Of a stretch of 64,000 nucleotides of DNA, positions 62,821-64,000 are shown piece by piece. Under the pieces are notes generated by a model. It saw nothing but the letters and a program-made list of their open reading frames with translations, did no database searches and was not told where the DNA came from. Each line of letters starts with the position of its first letter. The first letter of the stretch is position 1. Location of the stretch: NCBI GenBank assembly GCA_029007825.1, contig JAQXIO010000038.1:18954-82953 (forward strand), in the 5' to 3' direction. A program made the position numbers and the translations under genes. This DNA comes from Bacteroidales bacterium (GTDB lineage Bacteria; Bacteroidota; Bacteroidia; Bacteroidales; JAQXIO01).

Positions 62821-63231
62821 CTATACATATCCGAAATCATACAATCTGAAAAACACATAGAAAGAAACCGGAACGGCTATCATATAGATATAAACGAGCA
62901 CCTGCAGCATTCTTCTTTTAACTACAGATAAACCGAGGTATCTCGACTTTATTTCTTCTACGTGAACAAGACGGAAATATCTTCTCCAAAAAAGAAAAAA
63001 AGTCGGGCTGAATATAATAGCACAAGTAAGCAAAAACACATTTTCTTCCAACATGGAACGGCTGAAACTGTTATCTTTAATTAATCCGGCCACAACAAAT
63101 AAAGTTGGAATTAAGAATGAAATATAAATAGCCGACAAGTTAAACGCACCGAATTTCGCATCCTCGTCACTTCGCCTGAGCATTCGTAAAAAACGGTACA
63201 GCGTATAAAAGAACAGATCGAAAAAGAACAT
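62821..63231 (-). CDS. Candidate immunity protein A, intact copy (membrane protein)
   Basis: 136 aa with three TM helices (about 34-52 ISFLIPTLFVVAGLI; about 63-84 NVFLLTCAIIFSPTFFLFW; about 110-132 VLVYIYMIAVPVSFYVFFR) and a basic first segment (MFFFDLFFYTLYRFLRMLRR). The ATG lies 17 bases after the stop of the large toxin-like gene, the usual place for the cognate immunity gene, so a membrane-acting toxin is plausible. No known immunity family recognised. Confidence 0.75.
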   Translation of the reverse strand: MFFFDLFFYTLYRFLRMLRRSDEDAKFGAFNLSAIYISFLIPTLFVVAGLIKDNSFSRSMLEENVFLLTCAIIFSPTFFLFWRRYFRLVHVEEIKSRYLGLSVVKRRMLQVLVYIYMIAVPVSFYVFFRLYDFGYV

Positions 63232-63248
63232 AATAATTTATTTTAATT

Positions 63249-64000
63249 TTACCATCCAATATGTGACGGGTAATACTGATTTAACCATAAACTCTGATAA
63301 TAGCCCTGATGCAAATATTGATCCGGAAGGGTTGAATAGGCAGTGCGCATCATTTTTAACGTAACTTTACCACCCTCATAGGCAGCTCCCAACTGCCAAC
63401 ATGCCGCTCCCGCAACACTCATACCTAAATCTAACCCATTCATAAAACTTTGATCTTTATAAAACTTATAGCCAGAATAAAAAACTGTAAATCCAGTTGT
63501 AAAAACACCAAAACCCTTTGTCCATCGTATAGCATCTTCTGCTACCTTAGCACCAATCCTCAGCCCTTGTACACCCTTTACGTATTTCCCGTTTTCCTGT
63601 ACTTTTAAAACATCTAAACTATAATATTTCCCTGTTGATGTTCGGAAATGTCCGCTCGACCATAATCGTTCGGGAGCGTATCGGTAATCTCCGTATGCAT
63701 TTACTGCAGTCCCCACATAACCTACAGCAGAATTTACAGCATCCCATGCCTCATTAGCTTTTTGCACACCGATCTCTCCGGGGGTAGAAACCGATTTCAG
63801 AGGTCCCATATGCGGCGTACCGTTATTCAGATAACCCATCGAAGGCGCATCCGCTCCAAAACTAAAGCCTCCTGCCGCCGAGAAATCGTTATTCCATCCG
63901 ACACCGCCATAAACGGTATTGCCTGACGACGAATAGCCCACAGTATAATTCGCATTGCTCCAGTCCCATTTTACCGGATTTTTTTCTCCTCCGTTGGCAT
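63249..64000 (-). CDS. Large polymorphic toxin (probably Rhs-type), C-terminal end (partial)
   Basis: The frame is open through the right edge; about 250 C-terminal residues are visible (a GTG at 63941 is not the true start). The N-terminal visible part NGGEKNPVKWDWSNANYTVG, YSSSGNTVYGGVGWNNDF and FSAAGGFSFGADAPSMGYLN is typical of the region ahead of the variable toxin tip in Bacteroidota Rhs and related proteins. The tip after about residue 125 has hydrophobic stretches (GFGVFTTGFTVFYSGYKFYK, MSVAGAACWQLGAAYEGGK) with no known nuclease motif, and ends NQYYPSHIGW. Followed 17 bases later by a membrane protein (candidate immunity). Toxin call from architecture and context. Confidence 0.65.
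   Translation of the reverse strand, partial: ANGGEKNPVKWDWSNANYTVGYSSSGNTVYGGVGWNNDFSAAGGFSFGADAPSMGYLNNGTPHMGPLKSVSTPGEIGVQKANEAWDAVNSAVGYVGTAVNAYGDYRYAPERLWSSGHFRTSTGKYYSLDVLKVQENGKYVKGVQGLRIGAKVAEDAIRWTKGFGVFTTGFTVFYSGYKFYKDQSFMNGLDLGMSVAGAACWQLGAAYEGGKVTLKMMRTAYSTLPDQYLHQGYYQSLWLNQYYPSHIGW

Overview
The window is chromosomal DNA from a member of the order Bacteroidales (phylum Bacteroidota). Evidence: many upstream regions carry the Bacteroidota -7 element TAnnTTTG; genes typical of the group are present (type III glutamine synthetase, DUF4837, DUF1573, DUF2027-Smr, DUF4251, a GTPase-site-degenerate EF-G paralogue); and type IX secretion (T9SS) genes (PorE-like, PorQ) occur with cargo-like proteins. 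I cannot name the genus; a T9SS-positive gut lineage fits. There are no IS elements, rRNA genes or CRISPR arrays.

Layout. 0-6 kb (minus strand): a tight run rlmN - DUF4837 lipoprotein - pdxA - nucleotidyltransferase - ATP-grasp - CDP-alcohol phosphatidyltransferase - multi-TM protein (cut by the left edge); the last four look like a pathway for an unusual phospholipid head group. 6-24 kb: secreted serine protease, mnmA, prs, alpha-amylase, patatin lipase, glutamine synthetase III, ketopantoate reductase, sugar isomerase, EF-G2-like gene, a frameshifted hemW, DUF2027-Smr and a long QueA. An 18-bp perfect inverted repeat lies between the EF-G2 and isomerase genes. 24-29 kb: PorE-like protein, a T9SS cargo-like protein, a plug-only TonB-receptor protein, a decayed gene and a lipoprotein. 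29.3-30.6 kb: a gene-poor stretch holding two structured, promoter- and terminator-bounded RNA candidates on the minus strand (one or both 6S-like) and a 35-codon membrane ORF. 30.6-40.5 kb: thyA-folA, an alpha-2-macroglobulin-like giant protein, DUF1573, meaB and an Lrp-type regulator.

40.6-54 kb: an ExbB-ExbD-ExbD energy-transduction operon, tRNA-Ser, tatD, prenyl synthase, tonB, then porQ followed by the overlapping genes cmk-ispH-pfkA, then asnS, an RluB-type pseudouridine synthase with a long Arg/Gly/Tyr-rich tail, and purB. 54-59.9 kb: two identical tRNA-Val genes, then an AT-rich accessory patch (AraC regulator, small membrane protein, QueG-like ferredoxin protein), a Gfo/Idh/MocA oxidoreductase and a DUF4251 protein.

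59.9-64 kb is the most unusual part: the C-terminal end of a large (probably Rhs-type) polymorphic toxin enters from the right edge, followed by a tandem array with a period of about 1.47 kb made of two small membrane-protein families (candidate immunity proteins) and orphan toxin-tip fragments. The copies decay with distance from the toxin (intact; then a homopolymer frameshift; then a nonsense codon plus a 185-bp deletion between 9-bp direct repeats), which records repeated toxin/immunity replacement.
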